Shown here: piece by piece, positions 34,275 through 43,103 of the stretch
How positions within the stretch are numbered: position 1 is the first letter of the stretch
Layout of the letters: every line of letters starts with the position of its first letter
Assembly (NCBI GenBank): GCA_963843565.1
Contig: CAWJKY010000003.1
Location: forward strand, 2,790,001 to 2,854,000
Direction: 5' to 3'
DNA from: DASZQY01 sp963843565
GTDB taxonomy: Bacteria; Pseudomonadota; Alphaproteobacteria; Rhizobiales; Kaistiaceae
Length of the DNA stretch: 64,000 bases
Made by a program: the position numbers and the translations under genes
The notes under the pieces: model-generated
The model's input: the letters and a program-made list of their open reading frames with translations, nothing else
What the model was told of the DNA's origin: nothing
Database searches by the model: none

Positions 34275-37261
34275 GCGGTTTCCGCACGGCGACAGGCGGG
34301 CGGATCGACCGGACGCGACCGGTCTCCTTCACCTTCGACGGACGGAAACTTCAGGGCTTTCAGGGCGATACGCTCGCCTCGGCGCTCATCGCCAACGGCA
34401 TCCATCTCGCCGGGCGCTCGTTCAAATATCACCGGCCGCGCGGCATACTTTCGGCGGGAGCCGAGGAAGCGAACGCGCTCGTCACGATCGACCGCGGGGC
34501 GGGGCGGCGGACGCCCAATGTGAGGGCGCCGCAGGTCGAGATCTACGAGGGATTACGGGCGCTTAGCCAGAACCGCTGGCCGGCGCTCAGCCTCGATCTC
34601 GGGGCGGTCAGCGACGCCATCGCGCCGGTCATCCCGGCCGGCTTCTACTACAAGACGTTCATGTGGCCGCGGCCGCTATGGACGCGGATCTACGAGCCTT
34701 TTCTGAGGCTTATGGCGGGGCTCGGGCGGGCGCCGAAGGCCGCCGACCCGGACCGGTACATGCATCGGTACGCCCATGCAGATGCGCTGGTGGTGGGGGG
34801 CGGGCCGGCGGGGCTCGCCGCCGCACTCGCCGCGGCGGAGGCCGGGGCGAGCGTGATTCTTGCCAACGAAGACAACGACTTCGGCGGCGCGCTCCTCACC
34901 GAACCGAACGCCACCATCGACGGGCGGGCGGCCGCCGACTGGGTCGCACATACGCTTGCAGCGCTCGCAGCTACGCAACGCGTGAGGCTGCTCAAGCGCA
35001 CCACCGCGTTTGGATATTTCGCGCAGAACTTCGTCGGCCTCGTCGAGCGGGTCACCGACCATCTCGAAGACCCGGACCCGCGCAGCCCACACGAACGGCT
35101 GTGGCAGGTGCGGGCGAAGGAGGTGGTGCTCGCCACCGGGGCCATCGAACGACCGTTGGTCTTTCCGGAGAACGACCGGCCGGGGATCATGCTGGCCGGC
35201 GCGGCGCGCACCTATCTCAACCGCTACGGCGCCATTGCCGGCAAACGCGCCGTGGTGACGACGGCGACCGATTCGGCTTACAGCGCGGCGCTCGACCTGC
35301 ATCAGGCCGGCGTCGAGATCGCGGCGATCTGCGATCTTCGTCCCGAGCCCACCGGCGACGAGGTGGCGGCGGCGCTGGAAGCGCGCATTCCGGTGTGGCC
35401 GTCGACGTCGATCTGCGGCACGCACGGACGCCTGCGCATCAGGGCGGCGGAGATCGGCGCGATCGAAGCAAGCGGCCGGGTACGCGGGCGCGAGAAGCTC
35501 GATTGCGACCTGCTGCTGATGTCGGGCGGCTGGACGCCGAGCGTGCATCTCTTCTCGCAGTCGCGCGGGCACCTGCGCTTCGACGCGGAGCGGGGCGCGT
35601 TCGTGCCGGACGTCTCGGCACAGAGGGAGCAATCGGTCGGGGCGTGCCGCGGCACCTACGACCTCGCCCAGTGTCTGGCGGAAGGAACCGCGGCGGGCGA
35701 GGACGCGGCGCGGGCGATGACGACCGGCCGCGCCTACTACGTGACCGGCGTTTCCAGCGACAGCGGCGGCTTCCTCGGACGGGTGCCGCACAACCGGCGG
35801 CCGGAGCGCGTCAAGGCGTTCGTCGATTTCCAGAACGACGTGACGGCGCGCGACCTGACGCTGGCGGTCAGCGAAGGCTTCCGTTCGATCGAGCACGTCA
35901 AGCGCTACACGACGACCGGCATGGCGACCGACCAGGGCAAGACCGCCAACATGAATGCGCTCGCCGTGGTGGCGGCGGCGCTCGGCAAGCCGCTCCCCGA
36001 GGTGGGCCTCACGACGTTCCGCATGCCCTATACGCCGGTGACCTTCGGCGCGATCGCGGGAAGCGCGCGCGGGGCCTTGCTCGACCCGGTGCGCAAGACG
36101 CCGATCCACGACTGGGCGGAGGGCGAAGGCGCCGTCTTCGAGGACGTCGGAACCTGGAAGCGGGCACGGTATTTCCCGCGGGCCGGCGAGGACATGGCGG
36201 CGGCGGTGGCGCGCGAGTGCCGCGCGGTTAGAACTGCGGTCGGGCTCTTCGACGCTTCGACCCTCGGCAAGATCGAGGTGGTCGGGCCGGACGCGGGCGC
36301 GTTCCTCGATCTGATGTACATCAACACGCTGTCGAAACTCGCGGTCGGGCGCTGCCGCTACGCGGTGATGCTGTCGGAAGCCGGCACCGTCATCGATGAC
36401 GGGATCGTGGCGCGGATCGCGCGCGACCGTTTCCACGTCACCACCACGACCGGCAACGCCGCGGCGGTGCTCCATCACATGGAGGACTATCTGCAGACCG
36501 AGTTCGCGCACCTCACGGTCTGGCTGACGTCGACCACGGAACAATGGGCGGTGATCGCCGTGCAGGGGCCGGCGGCGCGCGACACGGTGGCGCCGCTCGC
36601 CGAGGACATCGACGTCGGCGCGTCGGCGATGCCGCACATGAGCGTGCGTTCCGGCACGATCGGCGGCGTGGCGGCGCGGCTCTTCCGCGTCTCGTTCTCG
36701 GGCGAACTCGGTTACGAGATCAACGTGCCGGCGTCGCGCGGACGGGAGGTGTGGGAAGCGGTGCACATGGCTGGCCTCGCCTACGGGATCACGCCTTACG
36801 GCACGGAGGCGATGCACCTGCTGCGCGCCGAGAAGGGCTACCCGATCGTCGGGCAGGACAGCGACGGCACGACGAGCCCCGACGATCTCGGGCTCGGCGG
36901 CCTGATCGGCAAGGCGAAAGCGGATTTCGTCGGCAAGCGCTCACTGAGCCGGCCGGACATGGTGCGGGAGGACCGCAAGCAGCTGGTCGGGCTCCTGACG
37001 GCCGATCCGGCGGTGGTCCTGGAGGAGGGGGCGCAGGTGACCGGAGCGGGCGGGATGGTCTCTCCCGGCGCGCGGAAGTCACTGGGCCACGTGACCTCGG
37101 CCTACATGAGCGCGCCGCTCGGCCGGTCGATCGCGCTGGCGCTGGTTTCGGGCGGGCGGGCGCGGATCGGCACGCGCCTCGCCGTGCCGATGGGCAAACA
37201 GGCGGTCGAGGTGGTGGAGCCGGCGTTCTACGACCCCGCGGGAGAACGGCTCCATGGCTGA
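34271..37261 (+). CDS. soxA: Sarcosine oxidase subunit alpha
   Basis: A 996-residue subunit with an N-terminal 2Fe-2S-ferredoxin-like segment (TFDGRKLQGFQGDTLASALI), an NAD-binding Rossmann domain (ALVVGGGPAGLAAALAAAEA), and a C-terminal aminomethyltransferase (GcvT-like) half (GLFDASTLGKIEVVGPDAG; FSGELGYEINVPASRG), where methylene-tetrahydrofolate is made. The start is GTG at 34271, overlapping the soxD stop (GTGA). It overlaps soxG by 8 bp. Confidence 0.96.
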   Translation: MSGFRTATGGRIDRTRPVSFTFDGRKLQGFQGDTLASALIANGIHLAGRSFKYHRPRGILSAGAEEANALVTIDRGAGRRTPNVRAPQVEIYEGLRALSQNRWPALSLDLGAVSDAIAPVIPAGFYYKTFMWPRPLWTRIYEPFLRLMAGLGRAPKAADPDRYMHRYAHADALVVGGGPAGLAAALAAAEAGASVILANEDNDFGGALLTEPNATIDGRAAADWVAHTLAALAATQRVRLLKRTTAFGYFAQNFVGLVERVTDHLEDPDPRSPHERLWQVRAKEVVLATGAIERPLVFPENDRPGIMLAGAARTYLNRYGAIAGKRAVVTTATDSAYSAALDLHQAGVEIAAICDLRPEPTGDEVAAALEARIPVWPSTSICGTHGRLRIRAAEIGAIEASGRVRGREKLDCDLLLMSGGWTPSVHLFSQSRGHLRFDAERGAFVPDVSAQREQSVGACRGTYDLAQCLAEGTAAGEDAARAMTTGRAYYVTGVSSDSGGFLGRVPHNRRPERVKAFVDFQNDVTARDLTLAVSEGFRSIEHVKRYTTTGMATDQGKTANMNALAVVAAALGKPLPEVGLTTFRMPYTPVTFGAIAGSARGALLDPVRKTPIHDWAEGEGAVFEDVGTWKRARYFPRAGEDMAAAVARECRAVRTAVGLFDASTLGKIEVVGPDAGAFLDLMYINTLSKLAVGRCRYAVMLSEAGTVIDDGIVARIARDRFHVTTTTGNAAAVLHHMEDYLQTEFAHLTVWLTSTTEQWAVIAVQGPAARDTVAPLAEDIDVGASAMPHMSVRSGTIGGVAARLFRVSFSGELGYEINVPASRGREVWEAVHMAGLAYGITPYGTEAMHLLRAEKGYPIVGQDSDGTTSPDDLGLGGLIGKAKADFVGKRSLSRPDMVREDRKQLVGLLTADPAVVLEEGAQVTGAGGMVSPGARKSLGHVTSAYMSAPLGRSIALALVSGGRARIGTRLAVPMGKQAVEVVEPAFYDPAGERLHG

Positions 37262-37769
37262 GGATGCGCTGACCTTCGGCCTGTTGCCGCCGGCGGCGCG
37301 TTTCGCGATCCGCGCCGGCACCAGCGCGGAGACGCTGATCGGAATCGCGGCGGGGGTGAAGTTGCCGTGGACGGTGTGCCGGGCGGAGACGGCGCAGGGG
37401 CGCGCGGCGCTGTGGCTGGGGCCCGACGAGTGGGTGCTGATCGCGCCGGCGCGCGAGGAGCGGGCGCTCGCGGGGCGGATCGGCGCTTCGCTCGGCGACA
37501 CGCCGGCGAGCGTCGTCAACATCTCGGACCGCGACGTCGGCATCGCGGTCAGCGGACGCCGTGCGGCGGAGGCGATCAACGGCTACTGCCCGCTCGATCT
37601 GTCGGCCGGTGCCTTTCCGGTCGGCATGTGCACCCGCACGGTCTTCGGCAAGACGGGGATCGTCCTGTGGCGGACCGGGGCGGATCAATTCCGCATCGAG
37701 GTGGCGCGGTCTTTCGCGCCCTATATCCTGGCGTGCCTGGAAGAAGCCGGGCCGGACGAGATCACCTAG
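37254..37769 (+). CDS. soxG: Sarcosine oxidase subunit gamma
   Basis: A 171-residue gamma subunit completing the heterotetramer; it has LWLGPDEWVLIAPA and VVNISDRDVGIAVSG followed by GYCPLDLSAGAFPVG and RTVFGKTGIVLWR, the family signature. It overlaps soxA by 8 bp. No folate genes (glyA, purU, folD), which often follow this operon, are in the window. Confidence 0.94.
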   Translation: MAEDALTFGLLPPAARFAIRAGTSAETLIGIAAGVKLPWTVCRAETAQGRAALWLGPDEWVLIAPAREERALAGRIGASLGDTPASVVNISDRDVGIAVSGRRAAEAINGYCPLDLSAGAFPVGMCTRTVFGKTGIVLWRTGADQFRIEVARSFAPYILACLEEAGPDEIT

Positions 37770-37806
37770 CAGCAGGCGCTGCGCACCAAACGCGAGGGAG
37801 CGACAC

Positions 37807-38457
37807 ATGAAGATCGGCGTACTTGGAACGGGGATGGTCGGGGCGACCATCGGCACCAAACTCATCCTGCTCGGCCACGAAGTGACCATGGGGTCGCGGA
37901 CGGCGAGCAACGAAAAGGCGGTGGAGTGGGCCGCGCAGGCCGGCAAGAGCGCGGCGGTCGGTACCTTCGCCGACGCGGCGGGCTTCGGCGAACTGATCTT
38001 CAACTGCACCCTCGGCACGGCCTCGCCAGACATCGTGAAGGCAGCGGGCGCCGACAAGTTCGCCGGCAAGATCGTGATCGACGTCTCCAACCCGCTCGAT
38101 TTCTCCAAGGGCTTTCCGCCTTCGATCACCTTTCACGGCGAGGATTCGACCGCCGAGCAGCTTCAGCAGGCGCTGCCCGGCGCGCACGTGGTGAAGGCGC
38201 TCAACACGATCAACTGCAACGTCATGGTCGAGCCGGCGCGCTTCGGCCACGACGATCACGACGCGTTCATCTGCGGCAACGACGCCGGCGCCAAGGCCAA
38301 GGTCACCGAGATCCTGAAGGGCTGGTTCGGCTGGCAGAGCGTCATCGACCTCGGCGACCTCAGCGCGGCGCGCGGGCTGGAGGCCTACGTGCTGTTCTGG
38401 GTGCGGCTGATGGGCGCGGTTGGCTCGCCCGACTTCAACATCAAGGTGGTTCGCTGA
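37807..38457 (+). CDS. NADPH/F420-dependent-type dinucleotide-binding reductase
   Basis: A 216-residue Rossmann-fold protein: MKIGVLGTGMVGATIGTKLI is the dinucleotide-binding start, with GSRT after strand 2 for NADP preference, then KIVIDVSNPLDFSKGFPP and VVKALNTINCNVM. This matches the F420_oxidored/NADPH-dependent oxidoreductase family. Substrate unknown. It has GAGGGAG upstream of the ATG at 37807 and lies 37 bp after soxG, so it may be co-transcribed with it. Confidence 0.88.
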   Translation: MKIGVLGTGMVGATIGTKLILLGHEVTMGSRTASNEKAVEWAAQAGKSAAVGTFADAAGFGELIFNCTLGTASPDIVKAAGADKFAGKIVIDVSNPLDFSKGFPPSITFHGEDSTAEQLQQALPGAHVVKALNTINCNVMVEPARFGHDDHDAFICGNDAGAKAKVTEILKGWFGWQSVIDLGDLSAARGLEAYVLFWVRLMGAVGSPDFNIKVVR

Positions 38458-38496
38458 CAGGCGTCCGCACGAGCGACCCAGGTCTTCGAAATCGTC

Positions 38497-39408
38497 CTAT
38501 TGACCGAGTTTGCGTTTGGGGAGGCTCCAGGCGCGGGGTTCGTCGCGCGGCACCAGCTTTCGTCCGGTCCTACGAAAACGCGGGGGAGGAGGCGGAAAGG
38601 TAGGGTCGATGTGCGAAATCAATAGATCGGCAGCGTAAGTATCACCCCAATATTCGTTATGCTGATTGTTGGTGGCGAACGCGCTGCCGAGGCCCGGCGG
38701 ATTACCAAACCGACCGACCGCCTCGTGATAAGGGAATCTCTCGATTATTGGAAATGCCACCGCCTGTCCCAGGGGAAACACGCGATGTAGGACGAAGTCA
38801 GCGGTTGAGAACAGTTTGCTAATCTTCTGGCTGATCGCTCCAGGAAGAGTGATTGCACCGTTCGAGAACATTCGCGTTCCTACGGCCGCGGCCATGAGAT
38901 GGATCACCTCCAGGCTCTGACTCGTCTGCCGAGGCAGTTGGTTCAACATTTCGACCGAAAGACGACACCCGAGTGAATGCGCCACTATCGTGATCTTCAG
39001 CGATGACGGGGCGCTGGTAGGACTCGGGAAGCTTGCGAGGTAGTCTGTGAGCCGGTCGGCGGAAGTGCGGGCACGCGCAATGTCGAAAGGGTAGCCGGCT
39101 CGATCGAACCACTTCATCGGACCGATTGCCGTGTCGCCGGGCCATTGGAAGAAAACAACCGCGTCCGGGGCAACGCGGCTCTTGCGCAAGCTCTTCACTA
39201 GTCCGCCGAGGAATTCCCGATAACTGCCATCCGCTTCGGAGCGCGTGTTGTTGTAGCCGTGGACGAGGATGAGAAGGTGACGCGCGCCGCTGGATGCAAG
39301 TCGGCCGGAATCGCTCACCGACGACCGGACCGGACCGCCACGATCGCGCGTACGCACCGACAATTCAAACGTTTGCGGTGCGTTCCTGATATTCGAGGCG
39401 GCGCTCAC
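38497..39408 (-). CDS. Alpha/beta hydrolase (DUF900-like)
   Basis: A 303-residue alpha/beta-hydrolase. Visible landmarks are HLLILVHGYNNTRSEADG (oxyanion region), VVFFQWPGDTAIGP, and the nucleophile elbow ITIVAHSLGCRLSVEML; a late His is in LISHIDPTFPPPP. This is the DUF900-type esterase/lipase layout. I start it at GTG 39408, whose GTGA overlaps the TGA of the upstream membrane protein; a longer frame to 39591 would overlap that gene heavily. The region has lower GC and more A/T-rich codons than its surroundings and is probably acquired. Substrate unknown. Confidence 0.72.
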   Translation of the reverse strand: MSAASNIRNAPQTFELSVRTRDRGGPVRSSVSDSGRLASSGARHLLILVHGYNNTRSEADGSYREFLGGLVKSLRKSRVAPDAVVFFQWPGDTAIGPMKWFDRAGYPFDIARARTSADRLTDYLASFPSPTSAPSSLKITIVAHSLGCRLSVEMLNQLPRQTSQSLEVIHLMAAAVGTRMFSNGAITLPGAISQKISKLFSTADFVLHRVFPLGQAVAFPIIERFPYHEAVGRFGNPPGLGSAFATNNQHNEYWGDTYAADLLISHIDPTFPPPPPRFRRTGRKLVPRDEPRAWSLPKRKLGQ

Positions 39409-40133
39409 GCTCTCAGCTGCTGAAGGGCAACAACCAGATCGCGCAGCACGGGTGCCAGATAACCGCCCGCTATGCCGATGGGGATTGCTAGTACGGCCGC
39501 CGCTATGTCTCCACTCGACGAAAACAGAACTGCTAGTTCGAGAAGCAGAATTGCGATGAACATCGCAACCAGCTGCATAATGAGTTGCCAACGATCCTTT
39601 AGGGCGATCTGGGCGCCGTCCAGATTTCGTTGAATTCTGTTACCGACGCGGTTGCGCGCGTCGAGGACGCGCTGATCCACATCGCCAGTACCCGACCCAA
39701 CGTCGAGAAGCTGTTGGACGTCTTCGCGATCCGCTCCCTGTGACAACGATGCTAACACCTCAGCGTAGCGCTGCGGATAGTCGAGGGCTGCTTGCGCGGC
39801 AGCGTTAATCTGGGCAATCAGCTGCTCGGACGGTAGGTTGAATAGCGCATGTTCCTCGCCGCCGGTGGAGAGGTCGATGAGCTGAATGATCGTTTTGCCT
39901 GGATCGATCTGAGGTAACAGGCCACTTGTGTTGAATGTTGCGGTCCGGACCTCGATCCAACGTCGAATCCATCGGCTATGAAACCAACGCCGAATGGGGC
40001 TAAAATTCTTGATTGCATCGAGAATCGCCATTGACAAAGCGCCCGCCGCGACGAGGACGCCGACAACCTGCCAACTGGCAACTTGCTCCAATGCATAGAA
40101 CGCGGTTTGAATATCTTCGAATGCCGTCGGCAT
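39405..40133 (-). CDS. Membrane protein coupled to the 38497-39408 hydrolase
   Basis: A 242-residue protein starting MPTAFEDIQTAFYALEQ at the ATG at 40133, with GGAGGG 7 bases upstream. One hydrophobic helix lies at about residues 21-42 and two more at about 180-200 and 207-228; between them is a soluble segment rich in Gln and Asp (YAEVLASLSQGADREDVQQL). The soluble part is probably cytoplasmic. It is the first gene of a two-gene lower-GC unit and its stop overlaps the hydrolase start. I recognise no family. Confidence 0.7.
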   Translation of the reverse strand: MPTAFEDIQTAFYALEQVASWQVVGVLVAAGALSMAILDAIKNFSPIRRWFHSRWIRRWIEVRTATFNTSGLLPQIDPGKTIIQLIDLSTGGEEHALFNLPSEQLIAQINAAAQAALDYPQRYAEVLASLSQGADREDVQQLLDVGSGTGDVDQRVLDARNRVGNRIQRNLDGAQIALKDRWQLIMQLVAMFIAILLLELAVLFSSSGDIAAAVLAIPIGIAGGYLAPVLRDLVVALQQLRA

Positions 40134-40321
40134 GTGTCCCTCCAGGGTGCTCGTAGAATAGCCCGCCTGTTCGTGGATGCAAGTTTTGCGTGCATTGGCC
40201 AAAGGGCGCGTTTTGGGGCTGATTGATGACATCGGCCCACGCCTTGCGGCTCCCTCGGTGCGCCTAGTGTGCAAATTAGGAGGCCATTATCCTAGGAGGC
40301 GCGGCCCGGAGAGGACATTCC

Positions 40322-40903
40322 ATGCAGAAGCTGCAGAGCCAGGGGGTTCATCACATCACGCTGGTTGGGGCGGACCGGCAGACGTCGATCGACTTCTGGG
40401 AAGGGGTTCTGGGCATGCCGTTCGTGTTCGAGCAGCCGAACCTCGACGTGCCGACCGAGAGCCACCTCTACTTCGATCCGGGCGACGGGCGGCTGATCAC
40501 CGTGTTCACCGACGAGACCCGCAAGGCGGACCCGACCGAGACCAGCCGCGACATCGGCGTCGTCCACCACATCGCCTTCAACGTCAGCCGGGCGACGTTC
40601 CAGCAGGCGGTCAAGCGGCTCGACGAACGCGGCATCAAGCACAGCGGGGTGAAGGACCGCGGCTTCATGGACTCGATCTATTTCCGCGACCCACTCGGCT
40701 TCCTGATCGAGCTGGCGTCCTACCGCTTCTTCCCGCCGGAAGGGGTGGCGTGGGGCGAAGTGATGCTGGAGGCGCACAAGATTCGCGTGGCGCGCGGCGA
40801 CTACAATATCCAGGAAGTCCATCTGGCCGACGCCATCGAGGCGATCGTGGCGCGCCGGCGCGGCAGCCTGTCGGACGACCGGTCGCCGAAGAACCCGTAC
40901 TGA
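40322..40903 (+). CDS. VOC family protein (glyoxalase/dioxygenase type)
   Basis: A 193-residue vicinal-oxygen-chelate protein: LQSQGVHHITLVGADRQTSI starts the first module, with VVHHIAFNVSRATFQQAV in the second and the metal-binding Glu in GFLIELASYRF. His, His and Glu ligands are in their usual places, so it should bind a divalent metal. Related genes are often annotated as ring-cleaving or glyoxalase-like; the substrate is unknown. GGAG lies upstream of the ATG. The GST gene follows. Confidence 0.85.
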   Translation: MQKLQSQGVHHITLVGADRQTSIDFWEGVLGMPFVFEQPNLDVPTESHLYFDPGDGRLITVFTDETRKADPTETSRDIGVVHHIAFNVSRATFQQAVKRLDERGIKHSGVKDRGFMDSIYFRDPLGFLIELASYRFFPPEGVAWGEVMLEAHKIRVARGDYNIQEVHLADAIEAIVARRRGSLSDDRSPKNPY

Positions 40904-40990
40904 TCTAAACTATTCGCACGCCGGCGCGTGTTCACGCCGGAACAACAGCCGGCAAGGGCGCGGGCCGGCGCCACGTTTGGGAGGAAGACG

Positions 40991-41671
40991 ATGGCATCGA
41001 AGCTCTACATTCTGGAAGTGTCCAACACGAGCCGGCCGATCCGCGCGCTGATCGCGGAGTACAAGCTGCCGATCGAGGAGGTGGCGCTCGACTTCTACAA
41101 GGGCGAGCACGCCAGCGAGCCGTACATCTCGCTGAACCCGAACGGGCTGGTGCCGACGCTCGACGACGAGGGGTTCGTCCTGACGGAAAGCTCGGCGATC
41201 ATGAAGTATCTCGCCGACAAGTTCGACCTGGCGCTCTATCCGAAGGATCTGAAGAAGCGCGCCAAGGTCAACGAGCTGATGGACTGGTTCAACACCGGCT
41301 TCTATCGCGACTACGGCTACAACGTCGTCTATCCGCAGATCTATCCCCACCACAAACGCCCCGACGACGCCACCCACAAGGGCACCATCGAATGGGGCAA
41401 GGCCAACACGCAGAAATGGCTGAAGGTGCTGAACGACCACTGGCTCGGCAAGGGCAACAGGTTCCTGGTCGGCGACCAGATGACCATCGCCGACATCTTC
41501 GGCTACGCGCTCCTGACCTGCGGGATCGTCACCCGCGACGAGTTCAAGGCTTACCCGAACGTCGACAGGTGGGTGAAGGAAGTCGAGAAGCTCAAGAGCT
41601 GGGAGAAGGTCAACGCGGCGCTCGCCGGCTTCCGCGACTTCGTCAAGGACCAGGACTTCGTGAACGTGTAG
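40991..41671 (+). CDS. Glutathione S-transferase family protein
   Basis: A 226-residue GST. The N-terminal thioredoxin fold has SNTSRPIRALIAEYKLP and NPNGLVPTLDDEGFVLTESSAI with the cis-Pro and the glutathione-binding Glu-Ser; the helical C-terminal half contains RFLVGDQMTIADIFGYALL with the N-capping motif. Starts at the ATG at 40991 after GGGAGGAAG. Close to the VOC gene, so a role in detoxifying an electrophile or aromatic compound is possible. Confidence 0.92.
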   Translation: MASKLYILEVSNTSRPIRALIAEYKLPIEEVALDFYKGEHASEPYISLNPNGLVPTLDDEGFVLTESSAIMKYLADKFDLALYPKDLKKRAKVNELMDWFNTGFYRDYGYNVVYPQIYPHHKRPDDATHKGTIEWGKANTQKWLKVLNDHWLGKGNRFLVGDQMTIADIFGYALLTCGIVTRDEFKAYPNVDRWVKEVEKLKSWEKVNAALAGFRDFVKDQDFVNV

Positions 41672-41680
41672 GGCGGGGGT

Positions 41681-41757
41681 CCCCCTCACCCCGTTCGCCT
41701 GACGCGCTTCGCGCGGCAAGTCTCGCGGCCCTCTCCCACCAGGGGAGAGGGGGTGGG
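41681..41757. repeat. Repeat family B, intergenic copy between gst and the CoA ligase
   Basis: Begins CCCCTCACCCCGTTCGCCTG, has ACGCGCTTCGCGCGGCAAG and CTCGCGGCCCTCTCCC, and ends with a CTCTCCC/GGGAGAG-type hairpin and GGGGGTGGG. It matches the copy embedded in imuA at 54030-54117 over long identical blocks. It lies between convergent stops and could also terminate transcription. Confidence 0.75.
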
Positions 41758-41762
41758 CCGAG

Positions 41763-43103
41763 CTAGGTTTGGGCGTCGCCGGGCCAGTCGACGAGGTGTG
41801 ACTTGTAGCTCGAGCGCGGCAGGCTGCCGTTGGGGACGAGCGTCACCTCGGCGGTGAAGGTGAGCGCGCTGCGCAGGCGCGCCGCGATGCGGCCGGCGAG
41901 GTCGGCATCGGCGGCGCCCTCGCCGAGTTCCACGACGACCGGCAGCGGCGGATCCTGGCGCACGGCGCGGGCGTGCGGACGCAACGCGATGACGCCGCTG
42001 ACGGCGGGACGAAACTCGTTGACCACCTCCCGGACGGCGGTCGGGAAGACGTTGACGCCGCGCACGATCAGCATGTCGTCGGTGCGCCCGATACAGCGCA
42101 CGCGCGGCGAGGTGCGGCCGCAGGCGCAGCGCCCGGTCGACACGCGCACGTGATCGCGGCTGCGGAAGCGCAGGAGCGGCGCGGCGCGGTGGCGCAGGTG
42201 GGTGTAGACCAGTTCGCCCTCGGTGCCGTCCGGCGCGTCGTCGAGGGCAATGACGGCGCCGGTCGCCGGGTCGATCAGCTCGAAATGAACGAAGCCCTGG
42301 CCGGAGAAGTGCATGCCGCGCTGCTCGGTGCACTCGCCCCACAGCGACACGGCGATATCGCCGATGCCCATCGCCTCGGTGACCCGGGCGCCCCACGCCT
42401 CTTCGAGCCGGGCGCGGAAGGCCAGCTCGCCGCCGCCGGGCTCGCCGGCGACCAGCAGCCGCTCGACGTGCGAGGCGGCGAGGTCGATGCCGTGCTCGGC
42501 GGCACGCTCGGCCAGATGCAGTGCGTAGGAGGGGGTGAGGGCGACGGTGTCGGGCTTCAGCGCGACGATCGCGGCGAGCACGCGCTCGGTGCCGGCACCG
42601 GCCATGGGGATGTGGGTGAGGCCGAGGGCATTGAAGGCGTCGAGGGTGACGCCGGCGACGAACGGGCCGGCATTGTAGGTCGAGAGCAGCCGGCAGCCGC
42701 GCCTGACCCCCGAGGCGGAGTAGGTGCGCGAGGAAATATGAACCCAGTCGGCGACGTCCTCGGCGGTCAGCGGAATGAAGCTCGGCGTGCCGGTGGTGCC
42801 GCTGGTCGAGAAGATGCGCGCCACTTGCCCGAGCGGAACCGCCAGGTGCGTGCCCACCGGATCGGCTTCGCTGCGCGAGGCGCGCAACTCGTCCTTCACG
42901 GTGAAGGGCAGGCGGGCGATGTCGTCGAGGCCGCCGACCTCGTCGGGATTGGCGAAACCGGCGGCGGCGAGCCTGGCGCGATAGAACCGCGAATTGGCGA
43001 ACAGGTAGGCGATCTGGCGGCGGTAGGCGCCGTCGTCGGCACGGCGCTGTTCGGCGCGCGGCAGCGTCTCGACGGCCGGATCGAGGATGACGTGCTCGTT
43101 CAC
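41763..43103 (-). CDS. AMP-forming CoA ligase, PaaK-like
   Basis: A 446-residue adenylate-forming enzyme similar to phenylacetate-CoA ligase. The AMP-binding loop is IFSTSGTTGTPSFIPLT; the middle motif is ARVTEAMGIGDIAVSLWGE; GRTDDMLIVRGVNVFP is the hinge before the C-terminal cap, and a late SLPRSSYKSHLVDW supplies the catalytic-type lysine. It has the CACGRTSPRV cluster typical of PaaK. The acid substrate is unknown. Its ATG overlaps the stop of the citryl-CoA-lyase-like gene, so the two act from one mRNA. Confidence 0.88.
   Translation of the reverse strand: MNEHVILDPAVETLPRAEQRRADDGAYRRQIAYLFANSRFYRARLAAAGFANPDEVGGLDDIARLPFTVKDELRASRSEADPVGTHLAVPLGQVARIFSTSGTTGTPSFIPLTAEDVADWVHISSRTYSASGVRRGCRLLSTYNAGPFVAGVTLDAFNALGLTHIPMAGAGTERVLAAIVALKPDTVALTPSYALHLAERAAEHGIDLAASHVERLLVAGEPGGGELAFRARLEEAWGARVTEAMGIGDIAVSLWGECTEQRGMHFSGQGFVHFELIDPATGAVIALDDAPDGTEGELVYTHLRHRAAPLLRFRSRDHVRVSTGRCACGRTSPRVRCIGRTDDMLIVRGVNVFPTAVREVVNEFRPAVSGVIALRPHARAVRQDPPLPVVVELGEGAADADLAGRIAARLRSALTFTAEVTLVPNGSLPRSSYKSHLVDWPGDAQT

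Noticed and set aside
38497..39591. Longer hydrolase starting at 39591
   Set aside because: It would overlap the membrane protein by 187 bp and add sequence with no hydrolase similarity; the GTG at 39408 gives a tight coupled start.
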